The position numbers and the translations under genes are program-made. Of a stretch of 64,000 bases of DNA, positions 34,135 through 43,697 are shown one piece after another. The stretch's first letter is position 1; the number at the start of each line of letters is the position of its first letter. The DNA is from Bacillus pumilus. GTDB lineage: Bacteria; Bacillota; Bacilli; Bacillales; Bacillaceae. Below the pieces are notes generated by a model. The model had not been told where the DNA came from, did no database searches, and saw only the letters and a list, made by a program, of their open reading frames with translations. The stretch spans positions 477,001-541,000 of the forward strand of contig NZ_CP101833.1 of the NCBI RefSeq assembly GCF_024498355.1, given 5' to 3'.

Positions 34135-34827
34135 ATGATTGGATGTCTATGTATACACGGTTTTACGGGAGCCCCTTATGAGGTAGAACCGCTGGCGCAG
34201 TATTTAAAGCAGACGACAGATTGGACCGTGCAGTCTATCACGCTTCCGGGACATGGGGAGGAACTTCAATTAAAAGGCATTCTTTATCAAGAATGGATTG
34301 CGACAGCTGAACTAGAACTTTTATCCCTCTACCGAACATGTGACACCATTTATTTGGTCGGCTTTTCAATGGGCGGGATGATTGCCTCTTACTTAGCTGC
34401 GAAGTATCCGGTTGCCCGCCTTGTCCTTTTAAGTGCCGCGGCAAAATATGTGAACCCAAAACAGATGATCCAAGACACAAGACAGATGGTGAAGGAATCT
34501 TTGTCTGGGTTGATTGATACGAACCCCTTGTATGATCGGTATCGTCATAAGCTAACGAGCACGCCGCTATCAGCTGCTGTAGAATTTATGAAGCTGGTAA
34601 AACAAACGAAGAGCTCCCTTGAGAAACTTCATCTGCCCGTCTTAATTGTTCAAGGGGAAAGCGATGGGATTGTTCCCGCTTCTAGTGCAGAATTTATTTA
34701 TCATAAAATCCCGTCTCATCAGAAAGAAATGTATTATTTACCTGACTGTAAACACCATGTTTGTCACGAGCCATGTGCACAGCAATTGTTTGAGAAAGTA
34801 GAACAATTTCTAAAAAAAGCAATTTAA
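34135..34827 (+). CDS. Alpha/beta hydrolase, carboxylesterase Est30-like
   Basis: A 230-residue cytosolic alpha/beta hydrolase of the monoglyceride-lipase/carboxylesterase type. The nucleophile elbow GFSMGG, the Asp in GESDGIVP and the His region KHHVCHEP form a plausible triad; HGFTGAP near the N-terminus gives the oxyanion hole. Starts 27 bases after murF with GAAGGTGA upstream, probably cotranscribed. Substrate unknown. Confidence 0.85.
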   Translation: MIGCLCIHGFTGAPYEVEPLAQYLKQTTDWTVQSITLPGHGEELQLKGILYQEWIATAELELLSLYRTCDTIYLVGFSMGGMIASYLAAKYPVARLVLLSAAAKYVNPKQMIQDTRQMVKESLSGLIDTNPLYDRYRHKLTSTPLSAAVEFMKLVKQTKSSLEKLHLPVLIVQGESDGIVPASSAEFIYHKIPSHQKEMYYLPDCKHHVCHEPCAQQLFEKVEQFLKKAI

Positions 34828-34954
34828 TATATAGAAAAGCGAAAATGTGGCTAAACTAATATAAATTGAATCCCACTTGTTAAAATCTGCAACATTTTTG
34901 TCGAATCAGTGACAGGCCTATGTTACAATAGGAAAGAAAAGGTGGTCGATTCGG

Positions 34955-35290
34955 TTGTTTCAATATGACAGAAAAACCTTTATCCCGCAGTCTAATTCGA
35001 GTAATGGGGAAGTATCAGAAAGAACCATATTTCAATATCGTCAGGACGGGAATATTTTAACGGGCATATATTAAGGCGGCAGTATTGTATCTGGCGGACT
35101 TGTAGGAACAGTGAAAGAGGATGGAACACTTCATTTTAGATACCACCATGTGAGCAAGGATGGCAGCATGAGAAGCGGGACCTGCGATTCTACACCTAAG
35201 CAGCTGGATAACGGAAAAATTCAACTGTTAGAAAAGTGGAGATGGATGGACGGAGATCAAAGTGAAGGTGAATCTGTCATTGTGGAGTAG
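34955..35290 (+). pseudogene. N-acetylglutamate-synthase-like small protein, interrupted by one TAA
   Basis: A 112-codon frame starting at TTG 34955 (GGTGG 9 bases upstream), reading FQYDRKTFIPQSNSSNGEV and ending SEGESVIVE. A single TAA at 35072-35074 interrupts it between GIY and GGSIVSGG; the frame is otherwise open on both sides. It resembles short Bacillus proteins labelled n-acetylglutamate synthase (function uncertain), where a serine or similar residue would be expected at that codon. One base change (TCA to TAA) explains it. Confidence 0.7.
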
Positions 35291-35379
35291 TAGATATATC
35301 CATTTCTGTCTTGTTGAAAAACAAATAGTGTAATGGTAAGATATAATGTAGGGTAATTCGGGCTTTGTATATAATGGAC

Positions 35380-35406
35380 CTGTCCTTTCAGAAAAGGGCA
35401 GTTTTT
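35380..35406 (+). terminator. Hairpin terminator in the cshA leader
   Basis: CTGTCCTTT pairs with AAAGGGCAG (one GT pair) followed by five T. It lies after two TATAAT boxes (35342-35347 and 35370-35375) and 53 bases before the cshA start, so it may attenuate cshA or end upstream transcripts. Confidence 0.7.
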
Positions 35407-35458
35407 AATGATCATTCACGAGATTACTGAAACAGCAATTAGAAGGAGTTTGAATAAT

Positions 35459-36949
35459 TTGACTATAACGTTTCAAGATTTTCAATTAAGCGAAAGTCTC
35501 ATGAAAGCTATTAACCGCATGGGATTTGAAGAAGCAACACCGATTCAAGCAGAAACGATTCCTCTCGGTCTTCAGAATAAAGATGTCATCGGACAAGCAC
35601 AAACAGGAACAGGAAAAACAGCAGCATTTGGTATTCCTCTGGTTGAAAAAATCGACCCAGCGTCTCCTAATATCCAAGCGATTATCATTGCGCCAACAAG
35701 AGAATTAGCTATTCAAGTATCTGAAGAGCTATACAAAATCGGCCAAGACAAGCGTGCACGCGTTCTTCCGATTTACGGTGGACAAGATATCAGCCGCCAA
35801 ATCCGTTCGCTCAAGAAGAACCCTCATATCATCGTAGGGACTCCAGGACGTTTACTCGATCACATTAACCGTCGTACAATGCGTCTTCAAAATGTTGAAA
35901 CAGTTGTGCTTGATGAAGCAGATGAAATGCTAAACATGGGTTTCATTGAAGACATTGAATCGATCCTTTCAAATGTACCAAGTGAACACCAAACACTTTT
36001 ATTCTCTGCGACAATGCCTGCACCAATTAAGCGCATTGCAGAACGTTTCATGACAAACCCAGAGCATGTGAAAGTAAAAGCAAAAGAAATGACAGTATCT
36101 AACATCCAACAGTTCTACTTGGATATTCACGAACGTAAGAAATTTGATACATTGACACGTCTTCTTGACATTCAATCACCTGAGCTTTCAATTGTCTTCG
36201 GTCGTACGAAACGCCGTGTTGACGAATTGACAGAAGCGCTTAACCTAAGAGGTTATACAGCTGAAGGAATTCATGGTGACCTGACTCAAGCGAAACGTAT
36301 GGTTGCGCTTCGCAAATTCAAAGAAGGTTCAATCGATGTGCTTGTGGCAACAGACGTTGCAGCACGTGGACTTGATATCTCTGGCGTGACACACGTGTAT
36401 AACTTCGACGTGCCACAAGATCCGGAAAGCTATGTACACCGTATTGGACGTACAGGCCGTGCTGGACGTACAGGTATGGCGGTGACGTTTATCACACCAC
36501 GTGAAAAAGATATGCTTCGTGCGATTGAGCAAACGACAAAACGTAAAATGGATCGTATGAAAGAACCAACTCTAGATGAAGCAATTGAAGGACAACAGCA
36601 AGTAACAGTTGACCGTCTACGCACGATCATCAGTGAAAACAACTTAAACTTCTACATGACAGCTGCTGCTGAATTGCTAGAAGATAATGATTCTGTCACA
36701 GTGGTTGCGGCTGCCATCAAAATGATGACAAAAGAGCCAGATGCAACGCCTGTTCGTTTGACAGATGAAGCACCAATGATTTCAAAACGCAATCGCAACA
36801 ACCGCAGCTCTTCTAAACGTAGAGACGGCGGCGGAGGAGGCGGCTATCGTGGGAAAAGCCGTTCATCTTACGGTGATAAAAAGCGTTCATCAAATGATCG
36901 CAATCGTTCTTCTAGCGATCGTCGTCAAAAGAAATCTTATAACAACTAA
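35459..36949 (+). CDS. cshA: DEAD-box RNA helicase CshA
   Basis: A 496-residue RNA helicase involved in mRNA turnover and cold adaptation. Motifs: FQDFQLSE and Q motif ATPIQAETI, motif [27 protein letters not shown], and [11 protein letters not shown]. The tail after about residue 430 is rich in Arg, Ser, Lys and Gly, as in CshA. I use the TTG at 35459 with AGAAGGAG 10 bases upstream; the ATG at 35408 would put the ribosome site inside the gene and add 17 unlike residues. Confidence 0.95.
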   Translation: MTITFQDFQLSESLMKAINRMGFEEATPIQAETIPLGLQNKDVIGQAQTGTGKTAAFGIPLVEKIDPASPNIQAIIIAPTRELAIQVSEELYKIGQDKRARVLPIYGGQDISRQIRSLKKNPHIIVGTPGRLLDHINRRTMRLQNVETVVLDEADEMLNMGFIEDIESILSNVPSEHQTLLFSATMPAPIKRIAERFMTNPEHVKVKAKEMTVSNIQQFYLDIHERKKFDTLTRLLDIQSPELSIVFGRTKRRVDELTEALNLRGYTAEGIHGDLTQAKRMVALRKFKEGSIDVLVATDVAARGLDISGVTHVYNFDVPQDPESYVHRIGRTGRAGRTGMAVTFITPREKDMLRAIEQTTKRKMDRMKEPTLDEAIEGQQQVTVDRLRTIISENNLNFYMTAAAELLEDNDSVTVVAAAIKMMTKEPDATPVRLTDEAPMISKRNRNNRSSSKRRDGGGGGGYRGKSRSSYGDKKRSSNDRNRSSSDRRQKKSYNN

Positions 36950-36955
36950 CATACA

Positions 36956-36987
36956 AGAGCGAATCCTTTGCAGGGTTCGCTTTTTTT
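36956..36987 (+). terminator. Intrinsic terminator of cshA
   Basis: AGCGAATCC with GGGTTCGCT and seven T. Confidence 0.9.
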
Positions 36988-36998
36988 AACAGGCTGAT

Positions 36999-37024
36999 TG
37001 AAACTTTTTAGGCTCTGTTTCGTA
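36999..37024 (+). promoter_or_regulatory. SigW promoter of ydbST
   Basis: TGAAAC at 36999-37004, exactly 16 bases, CGTA at 37021-37024: a consensus SigW (cell-envelope stress) promoter. B. subtilis ydbST belongs to the SigW regulon. Confidence 0.85.
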
Positions 37025-37061
37025 ATATATTGATAGAAAAGTAAGAGAATGGGGGAAGAAT

Positions 37062-37541
37062 GTGAGAAAACAGCCGCAACGTCAAATTAGCTTAAATGGA
37101 TTAAAGGTATGGCGTCTTCAAAATGGAATTATCTCATTGATTTTCTTACTCATCATCATTGGGGTATTTATTGCTAGTTATTATTTTCAATGGCCATATT
37201 GGATTGGGGCCATCCTCGTCGGATTGTGGATCTTACAGATCATTTTCGGAATTTGGCTCATACCAAAAATCCGTCATCACATCTGGCGCTACGAAGTATT
37301 TGAAAATGAAATTGAAATACAGCATGGGCTGATTCGCGTTACACGCGTGATTGTGCCGATGGTGCGTGTCCAGCATGTCGATACATCTCAAGGACCGCTT
37401 TTAAGGCGCTATCGCTTGGCATCTGTTCAAATTTCGACTGCTGCCACTGTTCATGATATTCCAGCGTTAGAATTAGAAGAGGCAGATGAGCTTCGTGATT
37501 ACATATCTCGTTTAGCAAGGGTGACGGAAGATGATGTCTGA
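37062..37541 (+). CDS. ydbS: PH-domain membrane protein YdbS
   Basis: A 159-residue membrane protein with two hydrophobic segments (about residues 24-75) followed by a bacterial PH (bPH2) domain including MVRVQHVDTSQGPLLRR-like sequence (short form VRVQHVDTSQGP). In B. subtilis YdbST contributes to resistance to antimicrobial peptides made by Bacillus amyloliquefaciens. GTG start, with GGGGGAAG upstream. It overlaps ydbT by 11 bases. Confidence 0.88.
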   Translation: MRKQPQRQISLNGLKVWRLQNGIISLIFLLIIIGVFIASYYFQWPYWIGAILVGLWILQIIFGIWLIPKIRHHIWRYEVFENEIEIQHGLIRVTRVIVPMVRVQHVDTSQGPLLRRYRLASVQISTAATVHDIPALELEEADELRDYISRLARVTEDDV

Positions 37542-39021
37542 ACCAAAACGTGTACATCCAATCTCGATGTTCATTGATTTTATATCAGATGCCGTTTCTA
37601 TGATTAAAAACTTCATTATCCCTTTTTTCGTGCTTATTTTTGTGAACTCGAATTCAAGTATTCGCTTTTATGCGTTTATCATTCTTGGTGTGCTTCTTTT
37701 ATGGAAAGCTGTTTCAACCGTTTTAGAATGGAGACGATTCACCTACCGGATGGAAGACGATGAATTTCGTGTGGAATCAGGTGTAATCACGAAAAAGAAA
37801 AAATATATCTCGTTAGAACGAATTCAAACGGTCAATACAAGTGAAGGCATCTTCCAGCGGATTTTCGGTTTGGTGCGAGTTCAAATCGAAACGGCAGGCG
37901 GGACGGATGGCCCAGAAGTAAGCCTGACGGCAATTACAAAAGCAGAAGCAGAACAATTGAAACAGTCCATTTTCAACCGGAAGAAAAGCTTGCAGCAAGA
38001 AGAAATGACGGATGAAACTGGTGATATACCGCATGATCATCTAACTGCCCAAAAACCTGTGGAGGAAGAAATCAACGTCTCCTATCGTATGGGTGTACCA
38101 GAGCTGCTTTTAACGGCTACGACTTCAAGCGGCATCGGTGTGATTATATCGGGTTGTCTAGCCATTTACACACAAATAGATGAAATTCTTCCTTTAGACG
38201 GGTTCGTCAAGCAGTTCTCCTTCTTAAGTCATGCAAGTGTTGAAATCTACGCGATTCTAATTTTTCTAGCCGTATTGATTGCTTGGATACTCAGTGTTGG
38301 AGTGACGGCGCTCCAATACGCTAATTTTGCTGCCAAACGAAAAGGAAATGACATCATCATTACAAGAGGACTCATTGAAAGACATCAAATGACCATTCCG
38401 CTTGCGAGAATTCAAGCAGTGAAAATCAAAGAAAACATTCTCCGTGAGCCTTTTGGGTTTGCTACAGTGATGCTTGTTAGTGCAGGAGGTTCTATTACAG
38501 AAAAAGAAACCTCTTCGGTCTTATTCCCACTGATTCGAAAGAAAAAAATCAATGAATTGTTGTCTCAATTTACAGTTCATTATCACCTGACACCAGAAGC
38601 TGAGCTGAAAAAGGTGCCAAAGCGTTCACTCAAACGCTACCTGATCTCTTTCGGATTTGTTCCATTGCTCGTTGGTGTGATCCTTTCAGTACGTTTTCCG
38701 CCGTGGGGGTATTTGGCATTCATTCCGTTGCCAATTGCTTTGTTCTTTGGGTACTTAGCCTATAAACAATCAGGTTATACGATCAAAGACCCATTGATTC
38801 AGCTGACGACAAGAGGCATCAGCAAAACCACCGGAATTGTATTGAGAAAACGAATGCAAAACTATACGGTGACCCAATCTTATTTCCAAAAGAAAGGCCG
38901 AGTGGCGAGTATTCACACCTTTGTGAAATCCTCTGCACTGCTTGATTCCTTTGGTGTGCATCACCTTGAAGAGAAAGATGCTGCACGTGTATTTGATTGG
39001 TATTCCTATGAAAAAAATTAA
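37531..39021 (+). CDS. ydbT: PH-domain membrane protein YdbT
   Basis: A 496-residue membrane protein with three bPH2-like repeats: each has a variant of LERIQTVNTSEGIFQR (first at about residue 91, second near LARIQAVKIKE). Hydrophobic pairs lie near 20-60, 200-265 and 365-410. It works with YdbS in a SigW-controlled operon for envelope-active peptide resistance (known for B. subtilis). Two adjacent ATG codons (37531, 37534) are possible starts. Confidence 0.88.
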   Translation: MMSEPKRVHPISMFIDFISDAVSMIKNFIIPFFVLIFVNSNSSIRFYAFIILGVLLLWKAVSTVLEWRRFTYRMEDDEFRVESGVITKKKKYISLERIQTVNTSEGIFQRIFGLVRVQIETAGGTDGPEVSLTAITKAEAEQLKQSIFNRKKSLQQEEMTDETGDIPHDHLTAQKPVEEEINVSYRMGVPELLLTATTSSGIGVIISGCLAIYTQIDEILPLDGFVKQFSFLSHASVEIYAILIFLAVLIAWILSVGVTALQYANFAAKRKGNDIIITRGLIERHQMTIPLARIQAVKIKENILREPFGFATVMLVSAGGSITEKETSSVLFPLIRKKKINELLSQFTVHYHLTPEAELKKVPKRSLKRYLISFGFVPLLVGVILSVRFPPWGYLAFIPLPIALFFGYLAYKQSGYTIKDPLIQLTTRGISKTTGIVLRKRMQNYTVTQSYFQKKGRVASIHTFVKSSALLDSFGVHHLEEKDAARVFDWYSYEKN

Positions 39022-39034
39022 ATCTTCTTAAACT

Positions 39035-39082
39035 AAAAAATGTCGATCAGCTCCTTGTCAAAAGGGATGATCGACATTTTTT
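39035..39082. terminator. Bidirectional terminator between ydbT and ydcA
   Basis: AAAAAATGTCGATCA pairs with TGATCGACATTTTTT, with A and T runs on both sides. Confidence 0.88.
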
Positions 39083-39088
39083 ATGAGA

Positions 39089-39694
39089 TTAGTAGCGTCT
39101 TTTTTTGGAGTGGAAGAATAGGGTGATAGGTGCTAGGATCATGCCGCCTATCAATCCAAATAAGTGAGCCATAATATTGATATTCGAATTGACGAACGTC
39201 ATGATGACAGAGACACCAAGAATCGTTAAGATTACCTGAGAATTGCCGCGATCCATCATGTGCGGTTTAAATAGGACAAGATACAGATAAACGCCAAACA
39301 AACCAAAAATAGCACCAGAAGCGCCGACATGTACATACTCTAAAGGCTCCACCCAATAGGTTCCGAGATTTCCAATGAACCCTGCCCCAAGATAAATGAT
39401 GAGAAACCGAACCTTACCAAGCAAATACTCAAGCGCTGGTGCAAATAGGAACAAGGACATAGAATTGAACAAAATGTGTGTCAGACTTCCATGGAGAAAA
39501 ATAGGGGTAACGAGCCGCCACCATTCTCCTGCTGCTACACCATAGTTGAAACCGACGAGATGGTCCTGCCCAAGCTGTATAATAGGGAAAGGAATAGCAA
39601 ATAAAAGCCACAGACCTATTTGCAATGCAAGGATCGCTGTTACGATTGGATACGATCTAATAAATTGTTGAAAGCTCTCCGTTCGAATAAACAT
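39089..39694 (-). CDS. ydcA: Rhomboid-family intramembrane protease YdcA
   Basis: A 201-residue membrane protein with six hydrophobic segments. The rhomboid signature GASGAIFG carries the catalytic serine, the late HLFGLIGG the histidine, and HILFNSMSLFLFAP-like motif (HILFNSMSLF) lies earlier. It resembles B. subtilis YdcA. Substrate unknown. AAGGGG precedes the ATG. Confidence 0.88.
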   Translation of the reverse strand: MFIRTESFQQFIRSYPIVTAILALQIGLWLLFAIPFPIIQLGQDHLVGFNYGVAAGEWWRLVTPIFLHGSLTHILFNSMSLFLFAPALEYLLGKVRFLIIYLGAGFIGNLGTYWVEPLEYVHVGASGAIFGLFGVYLYLVLFKPHMMDRGNSQVILTILGVSVIMTFVNSNINIMAHLFGLIGGMILAPITLFFHSKKRRY

Positions 39695-39788
39695 AACAAA
39701 CCCCTTTTGACTAGATAATGGTAAGTTTATAGTAACACGTTTATGAAGCGAACATCCAAATTAGTACGAGTATCATAGGAGGTACCCC

Positions 39789-40154
39789 GTGATCAAAGGA
39801 ATTGGCATTGATATTGTAGAAATCGACCGGTTGTCACGAGTGCTCAGCAGACAGCCCCGTTTACCAGAACGAATATTGACTTTAAGTGAACAGGACGTCT
39901 TTTACGCGCTAAGTGAAAAGAGACAGCTGGAGTTTTTAGCAGGACGTTTTGCGGCAAAGGAAGCTTTTGCTAAAGCATACGGTACGGGAATCGGTCAGCA
40001 TTTAAGCTTTCATGACATCGAGATACAAAAAGATGATCGTGGAAAACCTTTTATCAAAAGCGAGAAAACGAAGGAAGACCAGGTTCATGTGTCCATTACG
40101 CACACAAAAGAATATGCTGCTGCGCAAGTTTTAATCGAAAGGTTGTCAAGCTAG
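39789..40154 (+). CDS. acpS: Holo-acyl-carrier-protein synthase AcpS
   Basis: A 121-residue phosphopantetheinyl transferase that activates ACP for fatty acid synthesis. The metal-binding aspartate is in GIGIDIVEIDR and the glutamate in FAAKEAFAKA; the C-terminal part has VSITHTKEYA. GTG start with GGAGGTAC upstream. Divergent from ydcA. Confidence 0.95.
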   Translation: MIKGIGIDIVEIDRLSRVLSRQPRLPERILTLSEQDVFYALSEKRQLEFLAGRFAAKEAFAKAYGTGIGQHLSFHDIEIQKDDRGKPFIKSEKTKEDQVHVSITHTKEYAAAQVLIERLSS

Positions 40155-40323
40155 TCTGCATATTGTTTGTCCCCCCTTCATATATTGGGTAGTGCGATAA
40201 GGAAGGGCGAGTTGCTAACAGGCTTTGATGGTTCGCGGTACGCAGTTAACTCTTTAGGCGTACTGTTAAAGCCAAACAAGCGGTTTCTTCCTTTTAACAC
40301 AATTAACGAAGGGGTTGAAAAGG

Positions 40324-41331
40324 GTGAGAAAAAGCTTTGTTTTGCTTGTAACGGGGATCCTTTTTGTACTGATTCTCTCCGCATGCGGTCAAAAATCTCA
40401 GCAGGATATCGTTGGAGATTTAAACAAAAAGGCAGAGGAAATGACATCATACAAAGCCAAAGCAAAAATGACCATCGAGACAGGGAATGATCCGCAGGAG
40501 TATCAGGTGGAAATTTGGTACAAGAAGCCGGAGCTTTACCGTGTCTATTTAGAAAATCCGAAAAAGGATCAGAGTCAAGTCATTTTAAGAAATGGCAATG
40601 GTGTGTTTGTGCTGACACCTTCATTGAACAAAAGCTTCCGTTTCCATAGTGATTGGCCGAATAATAGCAGCCAGGTCTATTTATTTGAATCGCTAGTGAA
40701 AGACATTAAAAATGACAGTGCAGCTCAGTTCAAAGCGAAAGAGTCAAAGTATATTTTCGAAACAAAAACCAATTATCAGCACAACCAAATGCTGCCTACC
40801 CAAGAGATTACCTTTCATAAAAAAACAATGGCGCCTGCCAGTGTGAAAGTGCTGGATAGCGACAAAAAGCCAATGGTGAAAGTGGAATTCTCTCACTTTG
40901 AATTCAATAAATCCTTTGACAAAGATGCATTTGATGAGAAGAAAAACATGACACTCTCCCAAATGGATGTCGCCACAAGTGCAGACCCATCTGACAGTTT
41001 CGCAGTGAAAACACCAGTTGATATGCCAGAGGGCGTGAAGAAGATGGAAGAGAAAGAAATGACAACAGATGCTGGGAAACGTTATGTGATTACGTATGGC
41101 GGAAAGAAATCCTTCACACTCATTCAGGAAAAAGCGAGAGTGGCAGAAGCATCTACGCCTGTGACGATGAACGGCGAGCCAGTCGATCTTGGCATGACAG
41201 TGGGTGTTCTAACGGATCAATCTCTTTCATGGACATCTGACGGAGTCGACTACTTAATTTCCTCAAGTGATTTATCGAAGGAAGAGCTGTTAATGGTCGC
41301 AAACAGTGTCGAAGGCCAGTCAGCCAAATAA
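40324..41331 (+). CDS. ydcC: Sporulation-related lipoprotein YdcC (LolA-like)
   Basis: A 335-residue lipoprotein with lipobox LSAC and LolA/outer-membrane-lipoprotein-carrier-like fold features (VEIWYKKPELYRV, then GNGVFVLTPSLNKSF in short form VFVLTPSLNKS). In B. subtilis YdcC is expressed in the mother cell during sporulation. GTG at 40324 has GAAGGGG 9 bases upstream; the TTG at 40315 directly abuts that site. No SigE promoter could be assigned with confidence. Confidence 0.85.
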   Translation: MRKSFVLLVTGILFVLILSACGQKSQQDIVGDLNKKAEEMTSYKAKAKMTIETGNDPQEYQVEIWYKKPELYRVYLENPKKDQSQVILRNGNGVFVLTPSLNKSFRFHSDWPNNSSQVYLFESLVKDIKNDSAAQFKAKESKYIFETKTNYQHNQMLPTQEITFHKKTMAPASVKVLDSDKKPMVKVEFSHFEFNKSFDKDAFDEKKNMTLSQMDVATSADPSDSFAVKTPVDMPEGVKKMEEKEMTTDAGKRYVITYGGKKSFTLIQEKARVAEASTPVTMNGEPVDLGMTVGVLTDQSLSWTSDGVDYLISSSDLSKEELLMVANSVEGQSAK

Positions 41332-41365
41332 ACGAATATCTCAGGCGAGAGCCTTGAAAATGAAA

Positions 41366-41396
41366 CATCAGCCCTATGCAAGGGCTGATTTTCTTT
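41366..41396 (+). terminator. Intrinsic terminator of ydcC
   Basis: ATCAGCCCT with AGGGCTGAT, then TTTCTTTG. Confidence 0.85.
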
Positions 41397-41470
41397 GATT
41401 TGTTTCACATTATTCTTGATTTTTAGTATCATAATGAAGTATTGAATCATTCAATAGGGAAGTGTGACTG

Positions 41471-42652
41471 ATGGACACAAATGCCTTTTATAGAGACACA
41501 TGGGCAGAAATTGATTTAACAGCAATCAAGCATAATGTTTCACATATGAAAGATCATATTGGTCAAAAAGTTCAATTAATGGCTGTTGTAAAAGCCAATG
41601 CGTATGGACATGGAGATATAGAAGTGGCAAGAGCCGCACTCAAAGCAGGAGCAGACTTGTTAGCCGTTGCCTTTTTGGATGAGGCCATTTCTTTAAGAAA
41701 TAAAGGCATCAAAGCACCGATTCTTGTACTCGGCGCAGTACCGCCAGAGTATGTCAAAGTCGCCGTGAGATACAACGTCATCATGACTGCTTACTCAATC
41801 GAGTGGCTGAGAGATGTAATCAAAGTAGTGAAAGGACAGATTGGACAACCCATTCGTTTTCATTTGAAAATTGACAGCGGAATGAATCGTTTAGGTGTTA
41901 AAACCTTAGCGCAAGTGAGCGAAGTGAAAGAGCTTGCCTGCGATCATTCTTATTTACAGCTGGAAGGTGTATTTACTCACTTTGCGACAGCAGATGAAAA
42001 GGATGAGGACTACTTTGATATGCAGATGGACACCTTTCAAACATTGCTTCAGCCGCTTCATACGGACAAACTGCTCGTTCATTGCGCCAACAGTGCAGCA
42101 GGTCTAAGGTTTAAAGAAGTATTGTTTAATATGGTCCGTTTCGGCATCAGTATGTACGGGCTGTCACCGTCAGAGGAAATCAAAGATGAATTGCCTTTCA
42201 AGCTGGAAGAAGCCATGTCTCTTCATACAAAGCTAGCGCATGTGAAGCTTATTCAAAAGGGTGAGAGTGTCAGCTACGGAGCGACCTATACAGCCAATCA
42301 AGATACATGGATTGGCACGGTTCCGATTGGCTATGCAGACGGCTGGATCAGGAAGCTGGCAGGAACGGAAGTGCTCGTTGGCGGAAAGCGCCGGAAGATT
42401 GCTGGAAGGGTATGTATGGATCAATTCATGGTTGAATTGAAAGAGAACATTTCAGCAGGCGAACCAGTCGTTTTGATTGGTTCACAAGGCGAAGAAAAGG
42501 TATCAGTCGATGAAATTGCCAAAAGGCTTGAAACCATTAACTATGAAGTCACTTGCTCGATTGGCCACCGGGTCCCAAGAGTATATATAGAGGACGGCAA
42601 AAGGGTTCATGTGCGTAATCCGCTGCTTCAAGGCGGGCCAAGCTTTTTATAA
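41471..42652 (+). CDS. alr: Alanine racemase
   Basis: A 393-residue PLP enzyme converting L- to D-alanine, which feeds ddl and murF upstream. The PLP lysine is in VVKANAYGHG (about residue 40) and the catalytic tyrosine in SVSYGATYTA (about 271); AEIDLTAIKHN and GFVCMDQ-like RVCMDQFM are typical. AGGGAAGTG precedes the ATG. A terminator follows. Confidence 0.95.
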   Translation: MDTNAFYRDTWAEIDLTAIKHNVSHMKDHIGQKVQLMAVVKANAYGHGDIEVARAALKAGADLLAVAFLDEAISLRNKGIKAPILVLGAVPPEYVKVAVRYNVIMTAYSIEWLRDVIKVVKGQIGQPIRFHLKIDSGMNRLGVKTLAQVSEVKELACDHSYLQLEGVFTHFATADEKDEDYFDMQMDTFQTLLQPLHTDKLLVHCANSAAGLRFKEVLFNMVRFGISMYGLSPSEEIKDELPFKLEEAMSLHTKLAHVKLIQKGESVSYGATYTANQDTWIGTVPIGYADGWIRKLAGTEVLVGGKRRKIAGRVCMDQFMVELKENISAGEPVVLIGSQGEEKVSVDEIAKRLETINYEVTCSIGHRVPRVYIEDGKRVHVRNPLLQGGPSFL

Positions 42653-42664
42653 GTAGCTATTAGG

Positions 42665-42697
42665 GGAACGATGTCCAAACCGACATCGTTCTCTTTT
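42665..42697 (+). terminator. Intrinsic terminator of alr
   Basis: GAACGATGTC with GACATCGTTC, then TCTTTTATT. Confidence 0.88.
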
Positions 42698-42943
42698 ATT
42701 CTACAGAGAAGGAATAAATATCCTCCCTTTTTTAGAGATTTTGGAAATACCGTATGATTTTCGAAAAAAAGCGTATAATGGGAAAGAGGGACTCCATTAT
42801 CATTTTGAATTACGGGTGGCCGACCGCTTCATGTTCTAATAAGAAATCATGAAAACAGCTTTGCTTGTGCATTGAATAATGGTATGATTAGTCTTGGAAT
42901 GGATCGAAACGGTATCCGTAAGTTTTGTGGAGGTGTATGTTTT

Positions 42944-43225
42944 TTGTCTGAATCCAGCGCAACAAACGAAATGAAGATTCGACTGCCCGAGGCTTTGATG
43001 TCTGAAATCGAACGAGTAGCAGAGCAGGATAAGGTAACAAGAAATGAATTGATCTACCGAGCGACAAAAACGTATATTCGTGAACGTAATATTCGACAAA
43101 ATCGTGAATCGATGAGACGCGGCTACATGGAGATGGCGAAAATTAATCTGAATATCTCTTCAGAGGCACAATATGCAGAATTTGAGGCTGAGAATACAGT
43201 TGAGCGATTAGTCAGCGGGGGTTAA
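42944..43225 (+). CDS. ndoAI: Antitoxin EndoAI (MazE-type, ribbon-helix-helix)
   Basis: A 93-residue antitoxin with an N-terminal ribbon-helix-helix DNA-binding domain ([13 protein letters not shown]) and a C-terminal part ([13 protein letters not shown]) that binds and blocks the toxin. TTG start at 42944 with GGAGGTG 8 bases upstream gives the B. subtilis length; the ATG at 42872 is out of reach of that site. The toxin gene follows by 4 bases. Confidence 0.92.
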   Translation: MSESSATNEMKIRLPEALMSEIERVAEQDKVTRNELIYRATKTYIRERNIRQNRESMRRGYMEMAKINLNISSEAQYAEFEAENTVERLVSGG

Positions 43226-43229
43226 ACAT

Positions 43230-43580
43230 TTGATTGTTAAACGCGGTGATGTTTACTTTGCTGATTTATCTCCTGTTGTTGGCTCCGAGCAGGGCGGGGT
43301 TCGCCCGGTATTGGTGATTCAAAATGACATTGGAAATCGCTTCAGCCCGACTGCTATCGTTGCAGCCATAACAGCCCAAATACAAAAAGCGAAATTACCG
43401 ACTCACGTCGAAATTAATGCAAAGCGCTACGGCTTTGAACGAGATTCTGTCATTCTTTTAGAGCAGATTCGTACGATCGATAAACAAAGATTGACAGATA
43501 AAATCACACATCTTGATGATGAGATGATGGAGAAGGTTGATGAAGCCTTACAAGTTAGTTTGGCTCTTATTGATTTTTAA
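43230..43580 (+). CDS. ndoA: mRNA interferase EndoA (MazF-type toxin)
   Basis: A 116-residue ribonuclease toxin. [19 protein letters not shown] and [10 protein letters not shown] are the MazF signature (first cited in part). B. subtilis EndoA cuts RNA at UACAU. TTG start with GGGGG upstream. Forms a type II toxin-antitoxin pair with the preceding gene, and precedes the sigB operon as in B. subtilis. Confidence 0.95.
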   Translation: MIVKRGDVYFADLSPVVGSEQGGVRPVLVIQNDIGNRFSPTAIVAAITAQIQKAKLPTHVEINAKRYGFERDSVILLEQIRTIDKQRLTDKITHLDDEMMEKVDEALQVSLALIDF

Positions 43581-43593
43581 TATGGTGATACTT

Positions 43594-43622
43594 GGTTGCT
43601 CTCCTGTGAGCAACTTTTTTTT
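43594..43622 (+). terminator. Intrinsic terminator of ndoA
   Basis: GTTGCTC with GAGCAAC and eight T. Confidence 0.9.
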
Positions 43623-43697
43623 GTGTTCATTTTTTATTAAGGCTATAATGGAGAGAGAATGAAAGTTATTGCTTTTTATGTACGTAGGGGGTAAATT

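Noticed and set aside
39786..40160. Fusion or operon of acpS with the rhomboid gene
   Set aside because: The genes are divergent with separate ribosome sites.
40167..40490. 107-codon frame between acpS and ydcC
   Set aside because: Overlaps the ydcC start in another frame, has no ribosome site and a composition unlike coding DNA.
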